A stretch of 47,565 nt of DNA from an uncultured Methylophilaceae bacterium (GCA_903863255.1 CAIPBJ010000025.1:1-47565); one strand, 5' to 3'. Shown: positions 1 through 9,889, counted from the stretch's first letter. Numbers and translations are program-made. Notes: generated from the sequence alone by a model not told the origin.

Positions 1-111
1 ACAATCACGTAAGGATTAAAACAAAATTAAAAGGACTGAGTCCTGTTGAGTACAGAATTCAGTCCTTATGTTTAACCCCAAATTAATGTCCAACATTTGG
101 GGGGCAGTTCA
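1..111. mobile_element. Partial insertion sequence end, IS3-like (continues beyond the left edge)
   Basis: Positions 75-111 are a perfect 37-bp inverted copy of 47529-47565. Read outward from the unique DNA the element begins TGAACTGCCCCCCAAATG, and a TG/CA boundary with a run of C is usual for IS3-family ends. Within the repeat, CCCCAAAT (76-83) and ATTTGGGG (95-102) can form a hairpin. Further inside the element, AAGGACTGA (31-39) pairs with TCAGTCCTT (59-67), and 32-44 is itself a near-perfect palindrome. No transposase codons are visible in the 74 bases available. Family assignment rests on the terminal sequence only. Confidence 0.7.
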
Positions 112-132
112 CTAAGGCTGCTTTTCTTATTT

Positions 133-336
133 CTAGGGCAATCGCATGATTTTATCAATCACCAACCTCGCCATCGCCATTGCCTTTTCTTCCCTCATCA
201 AAGTAAGCTCAATCTCATCAAAAGGTATTCTTCTACCACCATGAGTGAGTGAATAACGTATAGATCCCTCTACATTTGTATAAGCCAAGAGCACATCCTG
301 AACTCTATCATCACGGCATTTGTAAAGTGTAGGCAT
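133..336 (-). CDS. Small hypothetical protein (67 aa)
   Basis: I do not recognise this protein. It begins 18 bases after the stop codon of the glycosyltransferase gene on the same strand, so it could be the last gene of that transcript, and it ends 21 bases from the IS boundary. It is a soluble-looking, mixed-charge sequence with the core GSIRYSLTHGGRRIPFDEIE, no signal peptide and no membrane segment. The ribosome-binding site is weak (AAGAAAG). It could be a genuine small gene or one truncated or altered near the IS junction. Codon choice looks similar to its neighbours. Confidence 0.45.
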   Translation of the reverse strand: MPTLYKCRDDRVQDVLLAYTNVEGSIRYSLTHGGRRIPFDEIELTLMREEKAMAMARLVIDKIMRLP

Positions 337-354
337 AACTATCTTTCTTAATCC

Positions 355-1383
355 TTAAATAAGTTTCTTACCTGATTTAACGGCAAAATAATCAAGAACT
401 TTTGCTACAACAACATCGATTGGTATCTCCATGCAAGCAAAATCAATTGCTTCCGGGCAATAGTTTTGATAACAATACTGACACTCCAGCTTTTTATCAA
501 CAACTAGTTCAGATCCCAGAACAGACGGCGGCAAGGAACCAGGCAGCATCAACGAGGGACAACCCACGAGTTTCGCCAGCCATTGGGTCGAAGTTGCAAC
601 GGTTATCAATAGATCGGTAACTTTTAAGCGCCCCAGTGTCTTCTCCATCGGGACACTTCCATCAAACTTTCCCCAAACAAAAAATCCTTGCTTTTCAAGT
701 TGTTCGATTAGTTTGTCTCGAAACGGGTAATTTTTGTTCGCTTTACTGCCCGATGCAGATACTGCAATTATTCTTCTTTCTTTTGCTATCAATTTAAAAT
801 CAGGATCTTCTTGAATATCTAAAGAAATATCTACGATTTCCTTGAATCCACAACAATGATTAAGATAAAACTCTGGATAGGCTCCCGCTTCAGGGAATTT
901 ATCCCACCAGGGAATGATCCAGTCAGGCATATTTGGGAAATTGCTTGCAAGATAGTTCCCCGGATTTTGAAAATACGCTTGGTTCATTTCCAGACTGGTA
1001 AGCTTTTCATGAAACTCGCTGATGCTGAGGTTGATATAATTTCCAACGATGTCCTGACCAAGGTCTTTTAAGAATCTTGCAAGAAAACACGGCATGAACC
1101 ATGTATCAAAATTGACGATTTTTTCATATCTTTGTTCAAGAACAACCTTTGCAATTCCGATAAAACTTTCAATTGCTGGCTGAATATCGTTTGGCCATTG
1201 CTCTTTCGATACTGTCAATACGGCATCTACTCCAGGAACAAGAGTCATTAGCTCATTTCCCGGCCCGTAAGTCAGAACACTTATTTTGGCTTCTGGAAAT
1301 TGTTGCCGATAGATTTTGACAGCTGGGATAAGAATAGAGGCAACATCTCCAAAACCCATCATACGAATTAGAAGAATTTTCAT
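355..1383 (-). CDS. Glycosyltransferase family 9 (heptosyltransferase-like)
   Basis: The 342-aa protein has the start typical of ADP-heptose:LPS heptosyltransferases: KILLIRMMGFGDVASILIPA followed by a Rossmann fold (roughly residues 2-75), a central linker, and a second Rossmann half with the terminal CMEIPIDVVVAKV. Enzymes of this family add sugars to lipopolysaccharide or related glycans at the cytoplasmic face of the inner membrane. The usual D-[ST]-G-x-x-H motif of the C-terminal half is replaced here by TVATSTQWLAKLVG, so the donor or acceptor may differ from heptose and inner core. It is not in an obvious LPS operon: mutY lies upstream on the same strand after a 64-base gap. Family assignment is good, substrate unknown. 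Confidence 0.8.
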   Translation of the reverse strand: MKILLIRMMGFGDVASILIPAVKIYRQQFPEAKISVLTYGPGNELMTLVPGVDAVLTVSKEQWPNDIQPAIESFIGIAKVVLEQRYEKIVNFDTWFMPCFLARFLKDLGQDIVGNYINLSISEFHEKLTSLEMNQAYFQNPGNYLASNFPNMPDWIIPWWDKFPEAGAYPEFYLNHCCGFKEIVDISLDIQEDPDFKLIAKERRIIAVSASGSKANKNYPFRDKLIEQLEKQGFFVWGKFDGSVPMEKTLGRLKVTDLLITVATSTQWLAKLVGCPSLMLPGSLPPSVLGSELVVDKKLECQYCYQNYCPEAIDFACMEIPIDVVVAKVLDYFAVKSGKKLI

Positions 1384-1447
1384 TCAAGCACTTTAATATA
1401 TGGGATTCAATTTGTAATTAACTAACTACCCATTGCCAACGATTGAG

Positions 1448-2488
1448 TTACGAATTCAAAAATATCTCTGACACTATCTTCTTTACTGGGGCAGGAAGCG
1501 CAGCATCAACGGCTTGCTCCAGTGGCAGCCAAACGAAATTATCCGGTGTTGATTTTATCGCATGGTTAATCGCCAAAAGCTGAGGGGTTATCCTCAGTTT
1601 AAAATGACTGAAAGCGTGTTCGATGCTACTTAAAGGCCCTTTTATCTGGCCCATATAGCCAAATGTTGACAGAACGAAGTCATTTGGATCCTGATTAACA
1701 TCCATTTCAGGCAAACTCCACATCCCCCCCCAAATGCCTTTTGGAGGACGTTTTTGCAGCATTATTTCTTTACCCTGCAGCAAAACGAGCATGACAACCT
1801 CTTTCCTCGGAATTGCTTTCTTCGGTTTGGTAAACGGAAAATCCATGACCCTATTCTGAAAGAATGCCAGACAAGAATCAGAGAGGGGACATTCGTCGCA
1901 TTTAGGATTCGATCGTATGCATACCGTAGCCCCCAGATCCATCAGGGCTTGGCTGTAGGTTGCCATTTCCTTTTCAGGCAACAGGCCATCGGCCAATTCC
2001 CAAAGTTCATTTTCAACTTTTTTAATCCCCGGCCAGCCTTCAACCATAAAATATCGAGCAAGGACCCTTTTAACATTACCATCTAAAATAGAATATTTCT
2101 TATTGAAGGCAATTGAAGCAATTGCTGCAGCAGTGGATCGGCCTACCCCAGGCAACTTTAGTAATGAATCAAAATCTTTGGGAAATCGACCTCCATGTTC
2201 CCTCACGACAATTTTTGCCGCACCGTGGAGATTGCGAGCCCTTGAATAGTATCCTAAGCCACTCCAAAGTCGCATCACCTCATCCAATTCAACCTCGGCA
2301 AGTCTATGGATATCAGGAAAACGACTCATAAATCGATGATAATACCCTATGGCTGAAGATACCTGGGTTTGTTGCAGCATGATTTCGGATATCCAGATTG
2401 CATAAGGATCTTGCGTGTTTTGCCAAGGCAAATCATGCCTTCCATAATGTTTTTGCCATTGAATCAAACGTGAGGCAAATTCACTCAT
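1448..2488 (-). CDS. mutY: Adenine DNA glycosylase MutY
   Basis: MutY removes adenine mispaired with 8-oxoguanine or guanine in base-excision repair. All hallmarks are visible in 346 residues: catalytic Glu35 in SEIMLQQTQV, the helix-hairpin-helix LPGVGRSTAAAI (112-123), catalytic Asp136 in LDGNVKRVLAR, the 4Fe-4S ligands Cys190-x6-Cys197-x2-Cys200-x5-Cys206, and a C-terminal NUDIX-like domain (from about 228, with RPPKGIWGGMWSLPE) that reads 8-oxoG. Length is normal for the family. The ATG overlaps the stop of the upstream AsmA-like gene by one base (TAATG), indicating translational coupling; asmA-mutY adjacency is common in betaproteobacteria. Confidence 0.97.
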   Translation of the reverse strand: MSEFASRLIQWQKHYGRHDLPWQNTQDPYAIWISEIMLQQTQVSSAIGYYHRFMSRFPDIHRLAEVELDEVMRLWSGLGYYSRARNLHGAAKIVVREHGGRFPKDFDSLLKLPGVGRSTAAAIASIAFNKKYSILDGNVKRVLARYFMVEGWPGIKKVENELWELADGLLPEKEMATYSQALMDLGATVCIRSNPKCDECPLSDSCLAFFQNRVMDFPFTKPKKAIPRKEVVMLVLLQGKEIMLQKRPPKGIWGGMWSLPEMDVNQDPNDFVLSTFGYMGQIKGPLSSIEHAFSHFKLRITPQLLAINHAIKSTPDNFVWLPLEQAVDAALPAPVKKIVSEIFLNS

Positions 2489-4809
2489 TAGAATCCAAGC
2501 AATTTATTTAATTTCTTCTTTGTGTTGTTCCCTAAAGTATCCGATTGATTTGAACCTGCCTGGTTGTCATTGGCATTTTTTGAAGAAGAGCCGCTATTGT
2601 TGCCGGCACCCAATAAGGATTTAATCGCCGCTCCCTTGGAACCTCCAATCTTATCTAAGACCTTATTTTTTGCCATGCCTTCAAGAAGGCTACTGTAATC
2701 CAATGCATAAACTATTTTATCGAAAGGACCGGAAAGCTTGATTGGTATTGTCAATCCATTGAGCTGGCTTAAATCGGAGCCTCCTTGTCCCTTCAACGTA
2801 GCGACAACAGTAGGCTTTGCCAAATAGTTGATCTCGGAATTCCCAATATCAATATCTCCGCTTCCTGCAATTCTAAAAAGCGGGGCTTTCATTGATAGAT
2901 CTTCGTTATGGGCAACCCCATCCTTTATATTAAAGCTTGCGCTCATTTCACTAAAATCTGTTTTTTGTGTCTTGTCAGATTCAACTTTATCCTGTTTCAG
3001 TACGTTAAGCTTGTCTTTTACTGAGCGAAGTTTTCCAGCAATATCGATTCCTTTAACCGAACCATCGGCCAGGTTAATTGAAGCAGAACCGTTTAACTGT
3101 TTTTTTAGAGCTTGGATCGAAGACCCTTGTGTTTTGATGTCCAGATTGACATTACCTTTACCACTAAGCATCTCATTGTTGATTGCATCCTGAATCAGTG
3201 GCCCGATTGAAACGGATTTAATCGTTTGTTTAATTTCGATTACAGGAGTATTTCTTGCGTCAAGCATGATGGAGCCAGATGAGGTACCTTCGTAGAGATT
3301 TGTGGACAAGGGTGCCAGTTCAACCAAACCTCCGTCTGCTTTTAGTTTGAGGTCCACTGTATTGGCTTTTATATTTGAGCATTTCAGCCAACCAATGCGC
3401 AACTCTCCATCTGCATTCAATGCTTTTAACGCACTCAAATCGATTTTAGCGTTTGAATCCGGTTTTGCCTGGCCTTTGTCATCCTTGGATGATTTAGTGA
3501 TGAATTTATCAGTATCCAACTTATCGATGTCAATGTTAAACCTTAAAAACGGCTTATCAAATTGAGTTAACCCTAAATTTCCCTTAACCTTTGAACCATC
3601 AAAGCTGACATCAAATACACTCGATATTGACTGCTTCCTGATATCCGCATCCAGTTTCATCGTAAGGCTGGCGTCAATATTCCCATTCGGCATGGATGGG
3701 TCTTTTAGATGAATATTGCCAACTAATTTTGATAAATCGAATACCAACTTATCAAGATTCCCAGAAAATTCAGAAGCGAATTTACCTGTTATTTCCATTG
3801 ACCCTTTTATTGAATTAACCTCAATCGACAGTTTGGGAATTTGAAAATCAGCCGTCTTACCTGCTATCTCAGACATGGTTACCTTGGCCTGTGTTGAGTC
3901 TGAATCTTTCTTCTGACTGAAGTTCATTTCTATTTGCTTGGCCTCAATTTCTTGATTCTTTAATGAAATATCGGGTGTCGTTATATCAGCATTCAGGACT
4001 TGTCCATCCTTATTCCCGGATAATGTAACTTTCAGATTCGCCAAACTAATCTCAGAATGCTTGGAAACAGCATTCATGTCTCCTGAAAGCGAGATGTCCG
4101 CTGACTTTATCGAATCAAAATCACCCTTGACCTTTGCATCAAGGTTCTTTATCCCGAACGTCCCGGATTCAGGATCGGCTAGAAACCCGCCGCTCAGTTC
4201 AAATCGAGCGGACGCCTTAGGCTCATTCGAAACCGCCTCAAAGCTAGTGTGTACATCAAATGGTTTATTAAGTGCAACATGACCAGTCTTAAGATTGAAG
4301 TTCTTGATTTGATAAATTGCATTGGATTTATCTTCCTTAAAACGGATGGAAGAATTTGAAATATCGATCCCGTCTATGTCAAATTTGATTTGAGACTGCT
4401 CTTCCTTATTATTGCTCATCAAATCATCAAAATTCGTTGTCCCGTCAGCAAATTTTTCTATATTTACGTTCACTCCATCAACATAAATCGTATCCACTAC
4501 CAATTCTTTATGAAGCAGTGGAATCAGCGATAAAGAGACCTTTGCACTTTGTATTGAGGCAAACTCCCTTTCATTATTATGTTCAGATAACCTTATTTCT
4601 CCAAGATCCGCTCCAATCTTTGGCCAATAAGTAAGCTTAATATCCCCATTAATTGTAAGGATCCGTTGTTTCTTTTCTTGCACCAACTTCACTAGAAGCG
4701 GTTTATAGTCATTCGGATTGAAAGTAAGGGATATAAATAGAATGAAGACAGCAAGCAATCCAAAGATGCCAACTAACCCGTAAAAAGCGAATTTAAGGTT
4801 TTTATTCAT
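2488..4809 (-). CDS. asmA: AsmA family protein
   Basis: The 773-aa protein has one N-terminal membrane anchor (about residues 6-28), then the conserved AsmA opening NPNDYKPLLVKLVQEKKQRI with a beta-rich domain. The long repetitive periplasmic beta region and the C-terminal AsmA domain (about 520-720, with DGSVKGIDIAGKLR and SGSGDIDIG-like strands) follow, ending in a Gly/Ser/Asn-rich tail. AsmA-like proteins belong to the bridge-like lipid-transport superfamily and affect outer-membrane assembly. The gene is coupled to mutY by a one-base overlap. Length is in the usual range. Exact paralogue (AsmA versus related YhjG/TamB-like families) is inferred from the N-terminus. Confidence 0.9.
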   Translation of the reverse strand: MNKNLKFAFYGLVGIFGLLAVFILFISLTFNPNDYKPLLVKLVQEKKQRILTINGDIKLTYWPKIGADLGEIRLSEHNNEREFASIQSAKVSLSLIPLLHKELVVDTIYVDGVNVNIEKFADGTTNFDDLMSNNKEEQSQIKFDIDGIDISNSSIRFKEDKSNAIYQIKNFNLKTGHVALNKPFDVHTSFEAVSNEPKASARFELSGGFLADPESGTFGIKNLDAKVKGDFDSIKSADISLSGDMNAVSKHSEISLANLKVTLSGNKDGQVLNADITTPDISLKNQEIEAKQIEMNFSQKKDSDSTQAKVTMSEIAGKTADFQIPKLSIEVNSIKGSMEITGKFASEFSGNLDKLVFDLSKLVGNIHLKDPSMPNGNIDASLTMKLDADIRKQSISSVFDVSFDGSKVKGNLGLTQFDKPFLRFNIDIDKLDTDKFITKSSKDDKGQAKPDSNAKIDLSALKALNADGELRIGWLKCSNIKANTVDLKLKADGGLVELAPLSTNLYEGTSSGSIMLDARNTPVIEIKQTIKSVSIGPLIQDAINNEMLSGKGNVNLDIKTQGSSIQALKKQLNGSASINLADGSVKGIDIAGKLRSVKDKLNVLKQDKVESDKTQKTDFSEMSASFNIKDGVAHNEDLSMKAPLFRIAGSGDIDIGNSEINYLAKPTVVATLKGQGGSDLSQLNGLTIPIKLSGPFDKIVYALDYSSLLEGMAKNKVLDKIGGSKGAAIKSLLGAGNNSGSSSKNANDNQAGSNQSDTLGNNTKKKLNKLLGF

Positions 4810-4896
4810 TTTATTCCTATGATCTTGAAGTGTATTTAACCAGATACCATATATACCTATTTAATTCATAGCGTTATATCATCAATACTACTAACT

Positions 4897-5700
4897 TTAA
4901 TGGCTGTAGTAAAAAAGAATGATAATCCCAAAAATAATTCGATACCATGCAAAAATCTTAAAATCATGATTTGCAACGTATCGAATAAACGTTTTAACTG
5001 CAATCAATGCGGAAATAAATGCCATGATAAATCCAACCAAAAAGAGACTTAGATCGTCAATTGACAACAGATCTCGGTTTTTCAGCAAATCATAGGCAGT
5101 TGCGGCGAACATTACAGGGATGGCCAGGAAAAATGAGAATTCTGTTGCTACCTGCCTCGACAATCCTATTGTCATGCCTCCCAAGATCGTTGCACCTGAC
5201 CTAGACACTCCGGGAATCAATGCGAGAGACTGGGAAAATCCAATTTTCAAAGCATGCATTGAAGTCATTTGTTCAACTTTTTCCACCTGGATCTTTGGCG
5301 AAAGCCTTTCAATCAAAAGTATTATGACCCCCCCAATTATCAAGGCAATTGAAACTGAGACCGGGTTAAATAGCAGGTCCTTTATTTTTTTATGGAACAT
5401 CAATCCCAAAATAGCTAAAGGCAAGAAGGCTATAAATAGATGCGCAACGAATTGCTGTGCATTCACATCGGATTTTATATTGCATATCAGGCTTCTAAGG
5501 CGCTGATGGTATATCCAGCAAATTGCAAGAATAGCCCCCAACTGGATAACTATCTCGAAGACATCCCTTTTTTCTTTTGACAGGAAATTAAGCATGTCCC
5601 CTGCAATTATAAGATGCCCAGTACTGCTAACAGGTAAAAACTCCGTCGCTCCTTCTACTATTCCAAGGATAGATGCCTTAATCAACAAAATTAGATCCAT
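4897..5700 (-). CDS. uppP: Undecaprenyl-diphosphatase UppP (BacA)
   Basis: This integral membrane enzyme recycles undecaprenyl diphosphate to the monophosphate carrier used for peptidoglycan and LPS, and causes bacitracin tolerance. The 267-aa protein shows both family signatures: GIVEGATEFLPVSSTGHLI with the catalytic Glu residues and His, and PGVSRSGATI with the phosphate-binding Ser-Arg, embedded in about eight hydrophobic segments. I start it at the ATG at 5700, preceded by GAGG with 6-base spacing, rather than at an in-frame TTG four codons upstream. It follows the YidB-like gene, but an intrinsic terminator lies between them, so it probably has its own promoter or relies on read-through. 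Confidence 0.96.
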   Translation of the reverse strand: MDLILLIKASILGIVEGATEFLPVSSTGHLIIAGDMLNFLSKEKRDVFEIVIQLGAILAICWIYHQRLRSLICNIKSDVNAQQFVAHLFIAFLPLAILGLMFHKKIKDLLFNPVSVSIALIIGGVIILLIERLSPKIQVEKVEQMTSMHALKIGFSQSLALIPGVSRSGATILGGMTIGLSRQVATEFSFFLAIPVMFAATAYDLLKNRDLLSIDDLSLFLVGFIMAFISALIAVKTFIRYVANHDFKIFAWYRIIFGIIILFYYSH

Positions 5701-5710
5701 AAATAACCTC

Positions 5711-5733
5711 AAAAAAAGGGGCGATGCGCCCCT
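5711..5733 (-). terminator. Rho-independent terminator after the YidB-like gene
   Basis: On the minus strand AGGGGCG (from 5733), a three-base loop and CGCCCCT are followed directly by seven T residues (plus-strand A at 5711-5717). The GC-rich 7-bp stem plus T-tract is a textbook intrinsic terminator. It lies 18 bases past the stop of the YidB-like gene and just ahead of the uppP ribosome-binding site. Confidence 0.88.
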
Positions 5734-5750
5734 GTCACTAAACGTTTAGA

Positions 5751-6146
5751 CTAGGACTTTAGCATTCCCATCAATTGTCCAAGAATTGCAGAAGTTTCTG
5801 TTGGCACCTGATTATTGGGCGTTAACTTATCAACCAGATTTGGAAGATTCTGAGCCAGTTGAGTGCCAAGTGTTTCTGGTGAAATTCCAAATTTGGAAGC
5901 CATTTCAGCCAAAGGACCACTACCCAGAGCCTGCGTTATTTGTTCTGCTGATATCGGAAGATTTGCACCGGTTCCTACCCACGATGCCACTTGTTCGCCA
6001 AGTCCGCCTTCTTTCAATTTATCGAGCACTCCCTGAAGTCCTCCATGTTCATTCAGAAGGTTCATCGCGACTTTTACCAACTGATCATTATCGCCACCAC
6101 TTAATTCTCCCATCACCGCTCCAGCAATACTGTCAAACAATCCCAT
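5751..6146 (-). CDS. YidB-like protein (DUF937)
   Basis: A 131-aa Gly/Leu-rich soluble protein of the YidB/DUF937 family, with the family opening MGLFDSIAGAVMGEL, a helical middle (LNEHGGLQGVLDKLKEGGLG) and a repeat-like SAEQITQALGSG...GISPETLGTQLAQNLPNLVDKLTPNG-type region that folds as a small helical bundle. Function is unknown for the family. I start it at 6146 because GGGAG lies 6 bases upstream; a longer form from 6182 would add 12 residues of leader without a ribosome-binding site. It is 42 bases downstream of rluB on the same strand and closed by a strong terminator. Confidence 0.85.
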   Translation of the reverse strand: MGLFDSIAGAVMGELSGGDNDQLVKVAMNLLNEHGGLQGVLDKLKEGGLGEQVASWVGTGANLPISAEQITQALGSGPLAEMASKFGISPETLGTQLAQNLPNLVDKLTPNNQVPTETSAILGQLMGMLKS

Positions 6147-6188
6147 AATAACTCCCATTAAATTAAAATAAACAACAATCAAAAGACT

Positions 6189-7301
6189 CTAAAAGCGTTC
6201 ACCCTTATTAAGATAACGCCATGTCCCTACCGGCAATTTGCCTAAAGAAACCTGACCAATACGAATCCGTTTCAGACCAAGGACCTTAAGTCCTACCAAC
6301 TCACACATACGTCTAATTTGTCTTTTTTTGCCTTCGCGCAAAACAAACCTGAGCTGATCTTCATTCTGCCACGAAACTTTTGCTGGCTTAAGTGCCTGAC
6401 CATCCAATTCAAGTCCAAAGTTCAATTTTTTAAGCCCCTCTTCTGACAGGCTTCCCTCAACTCTAACCAGGTATTCCTTTTCCACACTCGAGTCTTCGCC
6501 TATCAGATGTTTGGCGATCCGACCATCCTGAGTCAAAACCAGGAGACCAGTTGAGTCGATATCCAACCTTCCAGCTGGTGCCAACCCTTTCAAATGCCCT
6601 CTTTTAAACTCTAATGCCGCCTGATCTTCTTGCCATCTGTTGTCAGGGTTAATTAAAACCACTGCTGGCTCATAATCATCTTCGGCCTGTCCGGATACGT
6701 ATCCAATCGGCTTATTCAATAGGAAGGTTACTGTTTCTGACTGATGCTTGTGAGCTTCATCCGTTACTTCTATAACATCGTTCACATCGACTCGACTTCC
6801 AAGAATGGATACGGTCTCTCCATTTACTTTCACCCAGCCATTCACAATCCACTCGTCAGCCTCTCTTCTTGAACATAAACCAAGCTCCGACATTCGTTTT
6901 GAAAGTCTTGGATTCTTGATTTCATCCTCTTTGAAAGATTGAATGACGGATACCTTATTCGTCTTGGTTGGTGAGTGATGGGATTGAGATCCCCTGCCTC
7001 TTTCGTTTCGACGAGAGTCCATCTCGGTCAACTCATCCGAATGCAACTTCCCGTCAAAACGATGATTCCTCTGAGAAGGTTTGTCCTTACCTGATTTTTG
7101 GTCTGTAACTTTATTTGATTCGATCGTTTTCTGACCGTTGTTTGTCAGTTTCGATTCAAGTTTGCCAGAAGAAAATGCAGACACTGATCGTGAACGTTTA
7201 CTTGGATCAACAGGCCTGATTTTTTGGCGAACTGATTTTGCGCTTGAATTATCCTGGCTTGGTTTATCATTCTTGTTTTCCGGTAATTTCAGCTTATCCA
7301 T
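6189..7301 (-). CDS. rluB: 23S rRNA pseudouridine synthase RluB-type
   Basis: RsuA/RluB-family enzyme that converts a uridine of 23S rRNA (E. coli U2605) to pseudouridine. In 370 aa there is an S4 RNA-binding domain at about 131-180 (RLSKRMSELGLCSRREADEW), the catalytic Asp near residue 246 in AGRLDIDSTGLLVLTQDG, and the C-terminal REGKKRQIRRMCELVG motif. Residues 1-125 are a charged, low-complexity, probably disordered extension rich in Ser, Lys, Arg and Asn. Many beta- and gammaproteobacterial RluB proteins carry such tails, although in E. coli the tail is C-terminal. RluB rather than RluE/RsuA is inferred from S4 plus overall length. Confidence 0.9.
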   Translation of the reverse strand: MDKLKLPENKNDKPSQDNSSAKSVRQKIRPVDPSKRSRSVSAFSSGKLESKLTNNGQKTIESNKVTDQKSGKDKPSQRNHRFDGKLHSDELTEMDSRRNERGRGSQSHHSPTKTNKVSVIQSFKEDEIKNPRLSKRMSELGLCSRREADEWIVNGWVKVNGETVSILGSRVDVNDVIEVTDEAHKHQSETVTFLLNKPIGYVSGQAEDDYEPAVVLINPDNRWQEDQAALEFKRGHLKGLAPAGRLDIDSTGLLVLTQDGRIAKHLIGEDSSVEKEYLVRVEGSLSEEGLKKLNFGLELDGQALKPAKVSWQNEDQLRFVLREGKKRQIRRMCELVGLKVLGLKRIRIGQVSLGKLPVGTWRYLNKGERF

Positions 7302-7359
7302 TTAATTGTTCAATTCAAAATTCATCCTGATTATCGATTCCATGCATCCATTTGGTTCG

Positions 7360-9267
<1,908 letters not shown>

Positions 9268-9303
9268 TCACGGTAGTTCATAACATCTGTGATTGGGTTA
9301 TTA

Positions 9304-9323
9304 GGGAAGCAATGATGCTTCCC
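9304..9323 (-). promoter_or_regulatory. Expression-platform hairpin of the thiC riboswitch
   Basis: On the minus strand GGGAAGCA, a four-base loop and TGCTTCCC form an 8-bp hairpin. Its 5' arm contains the AGCA that also closes helix P1 of the riboswitch (pairing with TGCT at 9403-9406), so P1 and this hairpin exclude each other. There is no T-tract after it, so it does not look like a terminator. The freed 3' arm (TGCTTCCC) could instead pair with GGAGCA at 9253-9248, the likely thiC ribosome-binding site, suggesting translational control. The switching model is inference. Confidence 0.6.
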
Positions 9324-9410
9324 TACGGCGGAATTACCCGCATCAGGTTCAAAGGGTGTATCTCACTCTAACGTATTTAAAAGAAAATAATTAGAGACCC
9401 CTAGCAATTG
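9316..9410 (-). promoter_or_regulatory. TPP (THI-box) riboswitch
   Basis: The minus strand reads GGGGTCTC (P2 5' arm, 9401 downward), an AT-rich P3 extension closed by CTCTAA/TTAGAG, TGAGA, ACACCCTTTGAACCTGAT, then GCGGGTAATTCCGC and GTAGGGAAGCA. The sequences TGAGA, CCCTTTGAACCTGAT and the 3' GGGAAGCA are the invariant core of TPP riboswitches. It sits 61 bases upstream of thiC on the same strand, the most common target of this class, and should lower ThiC synthesis when thiamine diphosphate is abundant. Confidence 0.95.
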
Positions 9411-9439
9411 GTACGAACTTACGCGATTTGTCACCTAAA

Positions 9440-9460
9440 TGCAAGTCAAAATGACTTGCA
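9440..9460. repeat. Perfect inverted repeat upstream of the thiC riboswitch
   Basis: TGCAAGTCA (9440-9448), AAA, TGACTTGCA (9452-9460) is a perfect 9-bp dyad with a 3-base centre, about 30 bases upstream of the riboswitch in the thiC direction. It could be a protein operator for thiC or a stem-loop in the leader. No T-tract follows on either strand, so a terminator is unlikely. No known consensus was recognised. Confidence 0.5.
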
Positions 9461-9572
9461 ACATCAATAAAACCTTTAAGGAAGGTCGTGTATAACCATA
9501 ATTAATTTGCGTGAAAACACAAACTGACGTAAACAAATTCTTAAGAATTACCCAAAAATATTAAACACAATA

Positions 9573-9578
9573 TATAAT
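9573..9578 (+). promoter_or_regulatory. Candidate -10 element for the small membrane protein gene
   Basis: TATAAT matches the sigma-70 -10 consensus exactly and lies 28 bases before the ATG at 9606. No convincing -35 box is seen at 16-18 bases upstream, so the call rests on the -10 alone. Confidence 0.4.
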
Positions 9579-9605
9579 CTATCCATAATTGTGAGGGGTT
9601 AAAAT

Positions 9606-9746
9606 ATGATTCTGCTAGCTATCTATTATGTTATTGCCATCACTGTTCTTATTCTTCATTTCACAGGTCACTTGGAACGCTGGGGATTAGAGTGGTTAGT
9701 TCTAGTTCTAGCTGCAACCGTATTTCCGGCTGTAATCTACCTGTAA
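9606..9746 (+). CDS. Small two-segment membrane protein (46 aa)
   Basis: An ATG with GAGGGG about 7 bases upstream and a consensus TATAAT further upstream opens a 46-codon frame ending in TAA. The product is almost entirely hydrophobic: a first membrane span (about residues 2-19, ILLAIYYVIAITVLILHF), a short charged turn with GHLERWGLEW, and a second span (about 30-45, ending PAVIYL). I do not recognise a family. Being monocistronic between the divergent thiC leader and the efflux regulator, it may be a stress- or complex-associated small membrane protein. Coding status is inferred from the ribosome-binding site, promoter and clean two-helix topology. Confidence 0.6.
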   Translation: MILLAIYYVIAITVLILHFTGHLERWGLEWLVLVLAATVFPAVIYL

Positions 9747-9847
9747 TAGCAAAAGGTTTTTGTTTTCTCGCTGAGTCCTTCTTCGATCAAAATAATAATT
9801 CTTTAACCATCCTGATAAATAATTTGAGCATTGCAAATAAATTAGTG

Positions 9848-9889
9848 TTGACTTTCTTAACTTAACAATGTTAATTTAACGTCGTTAAG
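9848..9889 (+). promoter_or_regulatory. Promoter with tandem operators for the TetR-efflux operon
   Basis: TTGACT (9848-9853), a 17-base spacer and TTAATT (9871-9876) form a sigma-70 promoter. Two copies of the palindrome TTAAC-N3-GTTAA lie at 9862-9874 and 9876-9888, centred 14 bases apart, so the first covers the end of the spacer and the -10 box and the second the start-site region. This is the arrangement expected for autorepression by the TetR-family protein encoded 15 bases downstream. Operator identity is inferred. Confidence 0.75.

Noticed and set aside
9748-9766. Weak A/T hairpin with T-run after the 46-aa gene as terminator
   Set aside because: The 5-bp CAAAA/TTTTG stem has a single G-C pair and is too weak to claim.
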